Positions 27,843 to 37,372 of a DNA stretch of 64,000 nt are shown here, piece after piece. The stretch is taken from assembly GCA_965221375.1 (NCBI GenBank), contig OZ244883.1:744001-808000 (forward strand), in the 5' to 3' direction. Numbering within the stretch: position 1 is the stretch's first letter; each line of letters opens with the position of its first letter. Source of the stretch: Poriferisulfidus sp965221375 (GTDB taxonomy: Bacteria; Pseudomonadota; Gammaproteobacteria; Poriferisulfidales; Poriferisulfidaceae). The notes beneath the pieces were generated by a model. It saw nothing but the letters and a program-made list of their open reading frames with translations, was not told where the DNA came from and did no database searches. Position numbers and translations under genes: made by a program.

Positions 27843-29316
27843 CGGCCAGCAGAAAATATGTCAGCAAGGGCACGGGCCGGCCGGTTGCGCCTTTTTGCTT
27901 GCCGCTGTTCCAGGCGGTGCCCGCGATATCCAAGTGGGCCCAGGGAGTGTTCTTGACGAAACGGGATAAAAAGCAGGCTGCTGTCGTCGCACCGGCGTAG
28001 CGCATGCCAATGTTGGCGATGTCTGCGAAGTTACTGTCCAGTTCGTGCTGGTAATCGTCCCACAAGGGCAATGGCCAAACCCGGTCCCAGCTTTCAGCGC
28101 TGGCAGCGAGGAGCTGCTTGTGCAGGTTATCGTTTTTCGTAAACAGTCCCGAGGCATGCTTGCCCAAGGCGTGCAGACAAGCGCCCGTCAGGGTTGCGAT
28201 ATCAATAATCAGGCGTGGCTTGTAGCTCAGGGCGTAATGCAGGGCGTCGCAAAGAATCAAACGGCCTTCGGCGTCGGTGTTGAGGATTTCGACAGTCTGG
28301 CCGGACGCCGTGGTCACCACGTCGCCAGGGCGGGTTGCCTTTCCACCCGGCATGTTTTCGGTCGCCGGAATGATGCCGACAATGTGCTGAGGTAGATTTA
28401 GCGCCGCGCACGCTTTTAAAGTGCCTAACACGCTGCCGGCGCCGCACATGTCGAACTTCATTTCGTCCATTGCCGAGCTGGGCTTGATCGAAATGCCACC
28501 CGTGTCAAAAGTGACACCTTTACCGACAAGCGCGACCGGCGCCTGTTTTCGTTTGCTGCCCCGATATTCGAGTGTGATCAGGCGTGGAGGCTCGGCGCTG
28601 CCTTGGGCGACAGCGAGAAAAGCGCCCATGTTGCGCCTTTTCAGCTCGGCCGGCCCCAAAACCTTGACTTTAAAACGCGCATCGCCGCGGGCCAAATTGC
28701 GGGCCTGTCGTACAAGATAGGTGGGCGTGCAGATATTGGGCGGCAAGTCTCCCAATTGACGAGTCAGAGCCATGCCGGAGGCAACGGCGGCGCCTTCTTC
28801 CAGGCACTGGCCTGCGGCTTTACGTGCGGAAGAGGAGGCAAGCAGCGCAAAACTTTGGAGTCCTGCGGGGGCTTTCGCCGAAGGCTTGGTGGCGGTGAAG
28901 GTGTAGGTTTCGTTCGCCAGATGCAGGCCGATTTGACGCGCCCGCCAATTGACGGAACAATCGCGCACTTCGATTTCCAGCCCGGCAAACGCGGCCTTTT
29001 TGGCAGGGCTTTTATGCAGGCTTTGGGCAATCTGCTTGAGTGTTTTGATAAAAAGGCTTTCCTTGATTTTTTCGCGCTTGCCGAAACCGGCCAGCATGAC
29101 GCGCTTCGCTTTCATTCCGGCAGGGCGATACAATGTGTGCAAGGTTGCGGTCTTGCCTGCCGCACTGGTTTGACTGAGAAGATCGCGAACGGCACCGTTT
29201 GTGGCCTGGTCGACCGCTTCGGCAGCCGGGCTCAACTGCTTGCCTTCATAAATTCCCACCACCAAGCAATCACACGCAATATTCGACAGCGCGGCGGACG
29301 TCACGGAAAATTTCAT
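27826..29316 (-). CDS. pepA: Leucyl aminopeptidase (M17)
   Basis: Zinc- or manganese-dependent aminopeptidase, usually hexameric; PepA in E. coli also binds DNA at Xer sites and the carAB promoter. The 496-residue protein has the family signature NTDAEGRL and metal-site blocks VGKGVTFDTGGISIKPSSAMDEMK and the later DIATLTGACLHALG. The C-terminal catalytic half is well conserved, and the N-terminal half is diverged as usual. It is divergent from lptF with 59 bp between them, and overlaps the longest holC reading by 17 nt. Confidence 0.97.
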   Translation of the reverse strand: MKFSVTSAALSNIACDCLVVGIYEGKQLSPAAEAVDQATNGAVRDLLSQTSAAGKTATLHTLYRPAGMKAKRVMLAGFGKREKIKESLFIKTLKQIAQSLHKSPAKKAAFAGLEIEVRDCSVNWRARQIGLHLANETYTFTATKPSAKAPAGLQSFALLASSSARKAAGQCLEEGAAVASGMALTRQLGDLPPNICTPTYLVRQARNLARGDARFKVKVLGPAELKRRNMGAFLAVAQGSAEPPRLITLEYRGSKRKQAPVALVGKGVTFDTGGISIKPSSAMDEMKFDMCGAGSVLGTLKACAALNLPQHIVGIIPATENMPGGKATRPGDVVTTASGQTVEILNTDAEGRLILCDALHYALSYKPRLIIDIATLTGACLHALGKHASGLFTKNDNLHKQLLAASAESWDRVWPLPLWDDYQHELDSNFADIANIGMRYAGATTAACFLSRFVKNTPWAHLDIAGTAWNSGKQKGATGRPVPLLTYFLLADAGQS

Positions 29317-29375
29317 GTTATGTGCGTTGTGATTGGGGTAGTGAGGCAGAATTTTAGCAAATGAGCATTTAGACC

Positions 29376-30449
29376 TTGCGTACCACGTTACTGGATCGTT
29401 ACCTGGTCGGAGAGTTGGCGCGCGCCGCTTTCGCCGTGACCGTCGTTTTGCTGCTGTTGATTGCGAGCAAGTTGCTGATGCAGCAACTGGGCTATCTGAT
29501 GGAGGGAAAATTTTCGGCGGGCATCGTGACTGAACTGCTGGTGAACAAACTGGTGGCTTACTTTGCCCACTTGCTGCCGTTCCTGATGCTGCTGTCTTCG
29601 GTGTTGGCGCTTGGTCGGCTGTACCGGGATGGCGAGATCACCGCCATGCGCGCGTGCGGGTGTTCCGAATTTCGCCTGTTGTGGCCGATGGCGATGCTGG
29701 GTGTTCCGCTCGCCGTAGTACTGGGATTTATGAGTCTGCATGTCACGCCGGTTTTGGCGTTGGAAGCAGAACTGGCCCATCATCGCGCACGCTTGGAAGC
29801 GGGTTTGGATGTCGGGCAATCGGGTCGCTTCATGCAGGCGCGTGACGGGCAATGGGCGTTGTACACCGGGCGCACGTCACAGACGGTTGCCGAAGAAATC
29901 TTCTTCGCCATTTACGATCAAGAAGCTCGGGAAGTACATGTGGAGACTGCCGCGCGCGCGACCAAGCATTTGGATGATGCCCATAACATGTATGTGCTCG
30001 ACTTCCAGGAAGGGCGGCGCTACAGCGGCTGGCCGGGCGATCCGGATCTGCGGGTAATGGAGTTTGAGCGGCACGCCTTGCGGGTGAATGCATCGGTCTC
30101 CGAACATGTGCGTCAGCAGGTCCGCTATTTGACTTTGGAGCAGTTGCGGCAATTGAATTCAACGGCCGCCCATGGCGAACTGCAGTGGCGGCTATCACTA
30201 CCGATTTCCTTGCTGTTGATGTTGGCTTTGGCCGTCCCCTTGTCGCGCAGTTCCGTGCGCGAGGGTAAATACGCCCGTGCCGCCGGGGCTATTTTGATCT
30301 ACCTGGTATATGCGCAGCTGCAGTTGCTCGCCACCGCCCAGGTGCGCAGCGGTAATTGGCCTGCCTGGGCCGGCGTGTGGTGGGTGCATGGCTTGATGCT
30401 GGCACTGATTATTTGGCTTTTCTGGCGCCATCGCCGTCGTATCGCATGA
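29376..30449 (+). CDS. lptF: LPS export permease LptF
   Basis: Inner-membrane permease subunit of the LptB2FG transporter that extracts LPS toward the outer membrane. The 357-residue protein has LLDRYLVGELARAAFAVTVVLLLL at the start (split here by family: first helix about 15-35), further helices to about residue 120, a periplasmic beta-jellyroll part (about 130-260) and three C-terminal helices. The start is a TTG at 29376; the upstream ATG at 29361 hits a stop after three codons. It overlaps lptG by 4 nt. Confidence 0.96.
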   Translation: MRTTLLDRYLVGELARAAFAVTVVLLLLIASKLLMQQLGYLMEGKFSAGIVTELLVNKLVAYFAHLLPFLMLLSSVLALGRLYRDGEITAMRACGCSEFRLLWPMAMLGVPLAVVLGFMSLHVTPVLALEAELAHHRARLEAGLDVGQSGRFMQARDGQWALYTGRTSQTVAEEIFFAIYDQEAREVHVETAARATKHLDDAHNMYVLDFQEGRRYSGWPGDPDLRVMEFERHALRVNASVSEHVRQQVRYLTLEQLRQLNSTAAHGELQWRLSLPISLLLMLALAVPLSRSSVREGKYARAAGAILIYLVYAQLQLLATAQVRSGNWPAWAGVWWVHGLMLALIIWLFWRHRRRIA

Positions 30450-31516
30450 GTACTTTGACCCGTTACTTGTTGCGCCGAGTTCTCGGCGGTATTGGCATGA
30501 CGCTGCTGGCCGTGGTCGCGGTGCTGACACTGATTGATTTCATCGATGAGGCACGCCGCGTGCGTACGGGGGGCTATTCGTTTGGAGATGTGGTGCAGGT
30601 AATTCTGCTGACGACGCCTCAACGCATTTATGAAATGTTGCCCGTCTCCATTTTTATCGGGAGTCTGCTCAGTCTGGGGCAGCTGGCGGCAAACAGCGAG
30701 ATGGTTGCCATGCGTGCGGCGGGGCTGGGAGTCGGGCGTATCGTGCGCATCCTGCTGGTGATGGGTCTGTCGCTGGGCGCGGCAACCATCTTCATTGGCG
30801 AAAGGATTGCTCCTCTCGGTGTGGAAAAGGCCTGGGCGCTGAAATCCCAATACCGGGCCCCCAGTACGGCCCAAGCGGGACTTTGGTTGCGTAGAGATGG
30901 GAAATATATTCGAGTACAACGCGAGGCGGATCGCCGCCAGTTGAGCGATGTGCTGCTTTATGAAATGAATGACGAAGGCCGACTGCAGCGCAGCCTGCAC
31001 GCGCAGGGCGCCGAGTTCGACGGCGAGCATTGGGTTTTGCAGAACGTGCGGGAAACTCACCTGGATGCAGAGGGCAATGTGCACACGCGCCACCGGGCGC
31101 AATTCCCCGCGCACGTGTTGCCGCCCGTCGATGTGCTGGAATTAATGACACGCCCGGCAGACGAAATGCCGATCGCAGACCTGGAGCGTTATTTGACGCA
31201 TTTCAGCGAGCAGGACATGCAGCTACGCTCGCATCATTTCGCGTGGTGGCAACGCATCGCTTTGCCGTTATCGTGTGTGGCGGTGCTGTTGCTGACCATC
31301 CCCTTTGCATTTGCGCAATCACGCGAGGGAGGTTTGGGGCAACGGGTCTTTATTGGAGTGCTGAGCGGAATCGCGATTTATGTATTCAACCGGCTCTTTG
31401 CCCATTTGGGTGTGGTGATGGGGCTGGCGCCCTGGCAGGCGGCATTTCTCCCGATCGCGGTACTTTTGCTCCTGGGTTTGGCAATTCTGACCAATCGACG
31501 CATTATTGCGTCCTGA
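30446..31516 (+). CDS. lptG: LPS export permease LptG
   Basis: Partner of LptF in the LPS exporter. The ATG at 30446 overlaps the lptF stop (ATGA) and gives 356 residues beginning MSTLTRYLLRRVLGGIGMTLL, the usual LptG N-terminus. It has the six-helix, central periplasmic-domain layout of the YjgP/YjgQ family, with LPVSIFIGSLLSLGQLAANSE in the second helical region. Its last 14 bases overlap the end of the convergent RDD gene. Confidence 0.96.
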   Translation: MSTLTRYLLRRVLGGIGMTLLAVVAVLTLIDFIDEARRVRTGGYSFGDVVQVILLTTPQRIYEMLPVSIFIGSLLSLGQLAANSEMVAMRAAGLGVGRIVRILLVMGLSLGAATIFIGERIAPLGVEKAWALKSQYRAPSTAQAGLWLRRDGKYIRVQREADRRQLSDVLLYEMNDEGRLQRSLHAQGAEFDGEHWVLQNVRETHLDAEGNVHTRHRAQFPAHVLPPVDVLELMTRPADEMPIADLERYLTHFSEQDMQLRSHHFAWWQRIALPLSCVAVLLLTIPFAFAQSREGGLGQRVFIGVLSGIAIYVFNRLFAHLGVVMGLAPWQAAFLPIAVLLLLGLAILTNRRIIAS

Positions 31517-31946
31517 CCAGCCGGGTGTGGCTCCACAGATCGTGCCAAGCGAGTTTTTGGGCGTGAAACAGGCACCACCAAAACCCTAAGCCCAAACATC
31601 CCCAAGAGACAAGGGCGCTCAAGGCACGTCCGGTTGCCTGCGTCCAATCCGGGGGCTGCCCATTATCTGTTTCAATGTGCACGTTCCAGGCGCGCATGCC
31701 CAGTGTCGCGCGTCGGGTGCGCCAGCACCACACAAAATAAAACAATCCAATCAACAGTAGATACACCTGGTACAGCAAACGTTCAAAAGAATAGGGGACG
31801 GTCAGGTCCACCGCGTAAAACGGCAAACTGGCGGCCCACCAGATGGCCAGTAATGCCAACAGGTCATAAAGAATGCAGCCCAGCCGACGTCCCAGTTCGA
31901 CGGTGGAAAAAGAATTTTCGGACACGAAGGTGCTCAACCCATACAA
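31503..31946 (-). CDS. RDD-family membrane protein
   Basis: A 147-residue inner-membrane protein of the RDD family, whose function is mostly unknown (some members are linked to transport or osmotic tolerance). The family motif is visible as RRLGCILYDLLALLAIWW, then a second hydrophobic helix (YQVYLLLIGLFYFVWCW), the conserved TLGMRAWNVHI, and a C-terminal KLAWHDLWSHTRLV. It converges on lptG with a 14-bp overlap of coding ends and is divergent from xerD. The function is not inferable from context. Confidence 0.88.
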   Translation of the reverse strand: MYGLSTFVSENSFSTVELGRRLGCILYDLLALLAIWWAASLPFYAVDLTVPYSFERLLYQVYLLLIGLFYFVWCWRTRRATLGMRAWNVHIETDNGQPPDWTQATGRALSALVSWGCLGLGFWWCLFHAQKLAWHDLWSHTRLVRTQ

Positions 31947-31970
31947 GCAAAATACTCGGTTATCTTCAGC

Positions 31971-31993
31971 CCCGCAATGGATGTCGATGCGGG
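31971..31993. repeat. Perfect 6-bp inverted repeat in the RDD-xerD divergent region
   Basis: CCCGCA (31971-31976) and TGCGGG (31988-31993) flank an 11-nt loop within the 95-bp gap between the divergent RDD gene and xerD. A TATAAG around 32011 could be a -10 for xerD. There is no T tract, so an operator or chance is as likely as a terminator. Confidence 0.3.
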
Positions 31994-32041
31994 ACTCGAG
32001 TCCTCTGCTATAAGCATTTGATTTACAACCGAGAGTGATTT

Positions 32042-32956
32042 ATGAATTATACTAGCGGCACCATGCAGGATGCGGATGCGATTGATGCTTTTTTGGATGG
32101 CAGTTGGGCGGAACAAGGGTTAGCGCACGCGACACTGCAGGCCTACCGCTCCGATTTGGAGCACTTCTCCAACTGGCTTGATAAGCAAGACATCGATTTG
32201 ATCGTCGCCGATCACCAGGCGATTCAAAATTACCTGGTGTCGAGGCTTCAAGAGGGCGCGCGAGCAAGCAGCGTGGCTCGCATGCTGTCGGCGATACGGC
32301 TGTTTTATCGGTATGCGAAACGCCAAGCCTGGCGCACAGACGATCCTTGCGCGCACGTGACCACCCCCAAATCGGCACGACTGCTGCCTTCCGTGTTGAC
32401 CGAACAGGAAACCGAGAGTCTGCTAGAGGCTCCCGATGTCACCACGGTCAAAGGCTTAAGAGATCGTGCCATGCTGGAGTTGCTGTATGCCTGCGGCTTG
32501 CGCGTGAGCGAATTAATTGCGCTTCGGCGCGATCAGGTGAACATGCAGACCGGGGTGTTGCGTATAATTGGAAAAGGGCTGAAAGAGCGCCTGGTGCCGT
32601 ATGGAGAATGTGCGGCGCACTGGTTGGAGCGCTATCTTCAGGAAGCCCGCCCACAATTGATGGAAGGTCGAACTGAACAAGGGGATCTGTTTGTGACGCG
32701 CAGTGGTCGAGCAATGAGTCGGCAAGCATTCTGGCAAACTTTGCGCCAGTTGGCGAAGCGGGCCGGCATTTCCAAGCCTCTGTCGCCGCACACTCTGCGG
32801 CACACCTTCGCCACCCACCTGCTAAACCATGGCGCTGATTTGCGAGTCGTACAGATGTTGCTGGGCCATGCCGATTTGGCGACCACTCAAATCTACACAC
32901 ACTTGGCACATGATGAACTTAAAACCATGCATCGCACCCATCACCCACGCGGTTAA
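32042..32956 (+). CDS. xerD: Tyrosine recombinase XerD
   Basis: Resolves chromosome dimers at dif together with XerC. The 304-residue protein has an N-terminal SAM-like core-binding domain (about 10-100) and a catalytic domain with Arg154 (CGLRVSEL), Lys178, His250-x-x-Arg253 (SPHTLRHTFATHL), His276 (LLGHADLATT) and the nucleophile Tyr285 (IYTHL). The downstream dsbC is the classic neighbour of xerD rather than xerC. An ATG at 32063 (MQDADAID) is an alternative start. dsbC starts inside its 3' end. Confidence 0.95.
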   Translation: MNYTSGTMQDADAIDAFLDGSWAEQGLAHATLQAYRSDLEHFSNWLDKQDIDLIVADHQAIQNYLVSRLQEGARASSVARMLSAIRLFYRYAKRQAWRTDDPCAHVTTPKSARLLPSVLTEQETESLLEAPDVTTVKGLRDRAMLELLYACGLRVSELIALRRDQVNMQTGVLRIIGKGLKERLVPYGECAAHWLERYLQEARPQLMEGRTEQGDLFVTRSGRAMSRQAFWQTLRQLAKRAGISKPLSPHTLRHTFATHLLNHGADLRVVQMLLGHADLATTQIYTHLAHDELKTMHRTHHPRG

Positions 32957-33656
32957 GTGGACGCTGTTGCTGGGCGCTTTCGCTGCAGGCGGCGCCTTTG
33001 CGGATGAAGCAAAAGAAACAATGCTGCGCGATGTGCTGCTGCAGATTGTCCCTTATGAACCGGACTTTATTCAGCCCTCACCCATTCCCAATCTTTATGA
33101 AGTGGCGTACGGCAGCATGGTGGTGTACATCACGGAGGATGGGAAACACGTGATTACCGAGGGCAACATTTATGATTTGAGTAGCCGCAGCAATCTGACG
33201 GAAGCCACACGTTCCAACATTCGGGCGAAATTGTTGGAAGGTTACGGCACAGATCAATTGGTTGTTTTTCCGGCGACGGGCGACCGTAAACATGTCATTA
33301 CCGTGGTGACCGATACCAGTTGTGTCTACTGCCAAAAATTTCACCAGCACATCGAGGAATTGAATGATTCAGGCGTGGAGGTACGCTATCTGCTGTTTTC
33401 GCGGGCAGGCCAGGGGAGTCAAAGTTACAACACGATGGTGAATGTATGGTGCTCGGACAATCGTCAAGTCGCCTTGACCAAGGCCAAGCAGCAGGAACCG
33501 ATCCCGCCTAAAGTGTGTGCCAATCCGGTCTCGGAGCACATGGAATTGGTGGACAAAATGCAAATTTCATCGACGCCGAGCATCATCACGGACAAGGGAG
33601 GCTTGGTACGGGGTTACCGTCCTCCCAATGAGTTACTGGGCCTGTTGGGAAGTTAG
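32913..33656 (+). CDS. dsbC: Thiol:disulfide interchange protein DsbC
   Basis: Periplasmic disulfide isomerase. The start at 32913 gives 247 residues with a signal peptide of about 30 residues (KWTLLLGAFAAGGAFA), the N-terminal dimerisation domain (IPNLYEVAYGSMVVYITEDG, GNIYDLSSRSNLT) and a thioredoxin domain with the redox pair Cys137-Val-Tyr-Cys140 and a cis-Pro loop (SSTPSII). The active site CVYC differs from the CGYC of E. coli. A second disulfide pair is also present (VWCSDN and PKVCANP). The gene overlaps xerD by about 44 nt. Confidence 0.94.
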   Translation: MNLKPCIAPITHAVKWTLLLGAFAAGGAFADEAKETMLRDVLLQIVPYEPDFIQPSPIPNLYEVAYGSMVVYITEDGKHVITEGNIYDLSSRSNLTEATRSNIRAKLLEGYGTDQLVVFPATGDRKHVITVVTDTSCVYCQKFHQHIEELNDSGVEVRYLLFSRAGQGSQSYNTMVNVWCSDNRQVALTKAKQQEPIPPKVCANPVSEHMELVDKMQISSTPSIITDKGGLVRGYRPPNELLGLLGS

Positions 33657-33926
33657 GTTGGGCGATTAAGGGAAAATCTAAAAGAGTCAAGAAAATACTC
33701 GGATTTTTTGTTGTTTTGCAGGGATCCGATTGCGGGCCGCAGTGGCGACTAAATTCAGGTAGTTAGCAGGTAATGACTTTAGAGACGAGTAAAGCTTATG
33801 GAAAATGTATAGTGAAATGGAATTTGTAGGAAATAGATAATGTAATTGTATGGTGATAGTGTAAAGTCATACTATCTATATGGGGATTGTATGGTTAGAT
33901 ATATAAACATTTGTTTTTTATTGAGT
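33657..33926. other. AT-rich non-coding island
   Basis: These 270 bp are clearly more AT-rich than all neighbouring sequence and contain no credible gene. Besides the possible dsbC terminator they contain a 9-bp inverted repeat, ATGACTTTA (33773-33781) and TAAAGTCAT (33862-33870), and a 10-bp direct repeat, ATTGTATGGT (33845-33854 and 33886-33895). The island separates dsbC from the convergent 3' end of the AddA-like gene. Confidence 0.6.
33673..33717 (+). terminator. Possible terminator after dsbC
   Basis: AAAATC (33673-33678) can pair with GATTTT (33702-33707), and inside it GAGT (33684-33687) with ACTC (33697-33700), with an uneven bulge. A T-rich run follows (TTTTTTGTTGTTTT). The stem is weak, so confidence is modest. 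Confidence 0.4.
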
Positions 33927-36900
33927 TTATAAAATATCCGAAACGGCCTCCGGCATGTCGCAAAGGTGCCGGGTATGAGTGAAAAGTAAAGAACAACAAA
34001 TCTTGCGGTTTGGGTAGGTGGCATGAATACACTTCGCGTAACGCTTCATCTGCTCTTGGTATTTTTTGGCATGTTGATCCAACTCCTGCTTGTCAGTGGT
34101 CGCGTGGGTTTTGTAATCGATGATCCAGACGCGATCGGGGGAAAGCAGCAGTAAATCAATCTTGCCGAAGACTTCGCCTCCCTGATGTTGAGCGACGATG
34201 GGGACTTCCGTATAAGTCTGGACTTCGGGGCCGGGCTGGAAAATTGACATCAGTTCCGGAGCTTCCACGACCGCTTGTGCCTCGGCCAGGCATGACTGGA
34301 ACAGCTTATCTTCCGTTGTGCGATAAGCTTTTGCCGCAACACGGGCCAGAGTAACAGGCGTGTTTTTTTGGGTGACCAGTAATTGAAGAATTTTGTGGAT
34401 GATGTCACCGCGCATTCGAGCGATTCGACCGGGTTTTCCGGCAGGCCAGTCGTTTTCCTCGCCGTCAATTTCGTCTCGAACTGAACTTTCAGATACATCC
34501 GATTGCCCCGACGGCAAAGTAATAGGACCATCACCAGGCGTCCTGCGAAGCGTCTGCGGACTCTCGTCGGCTGTTGAGGCTGGAGTACCACTTTCCAACG
34601 CGCAAATGCCGGTATCCGGATCTTCAAAACCTCCCGCGTCTTTTATCGTTTTGGACAATCGTTTATGTTCTTCTGGGTGCTGGCACAGAATCAATATTTG
34701 TCGGGCGCGAGTGAATGCGACGTAGTCCTGATTAAGTCTTTCCGTGTCTCGTTTGGCGCGCGTGGTCTTCATGCATTCTCTTGAAATTTCATCCATGTTT
34801 GCGCTGTCCGCCTTAAACACAAAATATTCAGGCCGCTGTGAGGTGGGTGACCAGTCCAAAAGAATATCGCCAACTTTTTCCTGCGAGCTAGGTTTCCTCA
34901 ATTCGGCATAAACAATAATCGGTTTTTCCAAACCTTTGGCAGCATGCACCGTCAAAATCTGTACCCGGTTGTCTTCCTCTCCTTCAAAGGAGTCAATGAG
35001 GCTGGGAGCATTCTTGCCTTCAATTCGACCTTCGCGAATATCTTCAACATAGTGGACGAACGCGGCGAGGCTGGGGTAACGACCGCTGTCCAGCTCCAGG
35101 GCTATTTCCAGAAGGCGTGTCAAATTGCTGGCGGCCTGGGCGCCACGGGTTCCGGGCCACGCCCGCCGGTAGCAGTACAGCGCGTCCGCGTCAAAATAAA
35201 TGCGATCCAAAAGGTCATGGGGAGGCAGATGCCCGACCAAGGCGCTCCAGTCGTCCAGATGTTTGGCGGCACGACTGAAGGGGTGCTCGGCACTCTTGGA
35301 TTCGGCGAGAATTTCCAGTTTTTGCCGCCAGGAAGTGGCGAGAGTGCTGGGAACACGAGCCAGTTCCATCATTTCTTCATCGGTCACAGCGTACAGGGGA
35401 GAGCGGAGGACTTGGGCCAGTGCCAAATTATCGTAGGGGTGGAGTAATGCCTGGAGTAAGGCATGCATGTCTTGCACTTCCAAGTGTTGAAAGAGTGTCT
35501 GGCGTGATTGACGCGCAAAAGGGATACCGGCCGCCGCCAATGCGCGTTCGATGAGTGGGACATGCGTACGTCGCCGCACCAAAATCATGCAGTCGCGGTA
35601 GCGCGCGGCAATGTGCCTTGGCCCGTGAGGATCGGGATTACGAATAATGGTGGGGGCATAGATAATGCTATGAAGCTGCTCGGCAATTTTTTGGGCCCTT
35701 TGGTATCCCGCTGTTTCCTGTTCCCGCTCGCGGGGAGTCGTCAAGGGATCGCGCAAAGGAGCTTCCTCCGATGATGACTTTTGGGAATTCTTCCTTTCGT
35801 TGATCTGAGGAAGCAACGCGACACGACCCCACATATCGGCGTGCTCGGTGAGATGCTCATGAAAATCAGGCAACTCTTTGCTGCCTTCGAAATGGGTATT
35901 CACAAACGTCAGGATGGCGCGTGCCGAGCGGTAGGACTTGTCCAGCGGTGTTTTTTTTGCTTTGAGTTGTTGCCGGATGTATTTCCAGGCGTGATTCTGA
36001 ATTTCCGGATTGGCTCGTCGCCATTGATAGATTGACTGCTTGGCATCGCCCACAATAAAAGCGGTCCCCGGCATGGAAGTATCCGCCGTCAGTGTTTCCA
36101 AAATGGATTGCAGTGTTTGCCAGGAGAGCGCATCGGTGTCTTGGAATTCATCCACCAATACATGTTCAAAACGCTGCCCGAGTTTGTACTGCACCCATTC
36201 AAGGTCGCCCTGCGTCATCAATCGGTGGGCATACCAGAGCAAGTCGTCAAAATCCAGAAATCCGCGATTTAGCTTCAGCTGTTGGTAAAGCTGGGACATT
36301 TGGCTGGCAACGGCGTACCAAGCACGGTTGAGACGGTACGATTGCTCACGAAGCATCCATTCATAAAGGTTTGAGGTTCCTGTGGAAAGTTTCTCGAGAA
36401 GCTTTTCGTATTTACGGGCTTTGTTCCCCAGTCGCTTGCGGGGCGCTTCTGCGGTTAGCCAAAGAGAGGATTTAGGTTTTCTTTGATTGTTAAAAAACAC
36501 GCCGTAAATCGCGCGCAGGGTATTGAAGTCATCCAAAGACCCGAGGGTTAAAGCGTGGCGCAATTTTTTTGCCGCATCCGATTGATTCGAATTTTCTGAT
36601 GCGCCGCTTTTTTCAAAAAGCTCTGCCATGTGCAGGATGTCAGCTTTCTCAAATGAACGTTTCGGGGGATCTTTTGGCAGCTTAAATATGTCGTCATGGA
36701 GATGTTTGCACAAATCTTCAAAATTGCGGCCTTCCGTATAGGCGCGCCATTCCAGAATGCGCCCTTGGAAGGCCTGAAGCCCATGTCGCAAAGTTCTTGG
36801 GCTGCGCACTTGCCGGGCAATTTCCTGCAACTCGACGGCCAAGTAATTTTCGGAAGCGCGGGTCGTCTGCTGCAGTAATTGTGTTTCCGCTTCCTGATAG

Positions 36901-37340
36901 ATTTTCGCGGCTTGAACATCCGTCAATATGGTGAAACCGGCCGGTATCTCCGCTTCCAACGGGAAGCGCTGCAGCAGGTTCTGGAAGAAGGCATGAAAAG
37001 TCGTAATGCGGATACTGGGATTGGCGAACTGCACTTTCTCAAACAGTGAGCGGGCCATCTCCAGATGAAGTTCAGGTTGTGAGATCTCAAGTTCCTGGAG
37101 GGCGCTGCACAATTCCGCGTCACTGGCTGTCAACCAATCCTGCAGACGTTCAACCAGGCGTTGCTGAATTTCGGCCGCGGCCTTGCGGGTAAAAGTAATG
37201 GCCAGAATGGTTTCCGGCTGGGCACCGGCGAGCAGCAGGCGCAACAGGCGGGCGACCAGCAACCAGGTTTTGCCGGTGCCTGCGGACGCGAAAACCGCGT
37301 AGCTCTTTTGCGGGTCCAGCGCCTGGGGTTTAGCGGGCAT
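33927..37340 (-). CDS. AddA/RecB-type UvrD-family helicase-nuclease
   Basis: An 1137-residue SF1A helicase with a C-terminal nuclease, as in AddA or RecB, acting on double-strand DNA ends. The Walker A is ASAGTGKT (18-25); further motifs are ILAITFTRKAAAEIQ, VLVDEFQDTD (Walker B), FIVGDAKQSIYQWRRA and QILTVHAAKGLEKPIIVYAE. The end has GKIDLLLLSPDRVWIIDYKT, matching the RecB/AddA nuclease signature (Asp, then Asp-Tyr-Lys), and a following Gln-Tyr pair. The N-terminus resembles AddA of proteobacterial AddAB. Neither addB, recC nor recD is adjacent. It lies between tRNA-Leu and an AT-rich gap. Confidence 0.85.
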   Translation of the reverse strand: MPAKPQALDPQKSYAVFASAGTGKTWLLVARLLRLLLAGAQPETILAITFTRKAAAEIQQRLVERLQDWLTASDAELCSALQELEISQPELHLEMARSLFEKVQFANPSIRITTFHAFFQNLLQRFPLEAEIPAGFTILTDVQAAKIYQEAETQLLQQTTRASENYLAVELQEIARQVRSPRTLRHGLQAFQGRILEWRAYTEGRNFEDLCKHLHDDIFKLPKDPPKRSFEKADILHMAELFEKSGASENSNQSDAAKKLRHALTLGSLDDFNTLRAIYGVFFNNQRKPKSSLWLTAEAPRKRLGNKARKYEKLLEKLSTGTSNLYEWMLREQSYRLNRAWYAVASQMSQLYQQLKLNRGFLDFDDLLWYAHRLMTQGDLEWVQYKLGQRFEHVLVDEFQDTDALSWQTLQSILETLTADTSMPGTAFIVGDAKQSIYQWRRANPEIQNHAWKYIRQQLKAKKTPLDKSYRSARAILTFVNTHFEGSKELPDFHEHLTEHADMWGRVALLPQINERKNSQKSSSEEAPLRDPLTTPREREQETAGYQRAQKIAEQLHSIIYAPTIIRNPDPHGPRHIAARYRDCMILVRRRTHVPLIERALAAAGIPFARQSRQTLFQHLEVQDMHALLQALLHPYDNLALAQVLRSPLYAVTDEEMMELARVPSTLATSWRQKLEILAESKSAEHPFSRAAKHLDDWSALVGHLPPHDLLDRIYFDADALYCYRRAWPGTRGAQAASNLTRLLEIALELDSGRYPSLAAFVHYVEDIREGRIEGKNAPSLIDSFEGEEDNRVQILTVHAAKGLEKPIIVYAELRKPSSQEKVGDILLDWSPTSQRPEYFVFKADSANMDEISRECMKTTRAKRDTERLNQDYVAFTRARQILILCQHPEEHKRLSKTIKDAGGFEDPDTGICALESGTPASTADESPQTLRRTPGDGPITLPSGQSDVSESSVRDEIDGEENDWPAGKPGRIARMRGDIIHKILQLLVTQKNTPVTLARVAAKAYRTTEDKLFQSCLAEAQAVVEAPELMSIFQPGPEVQTYTEVPIVAQHQGGEVFGKIDLLLLSPDRVWIIDYKTHATTDKQELDQHAKKYQEQMKRYAKCIHATYPNRKICCSLLFTHTRHLCDMPEAVSDIL

Positions 37341-37372
37341 ACACGCCGCCAGGGAGAATTAAAGAGTTGGGA

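Noticed and set aside
33657..33926. CRISPR array in the AT-rich island
   Set aside because: Repeats are only 9-10 bp and not regularly spaced; no cas genes are nearby.
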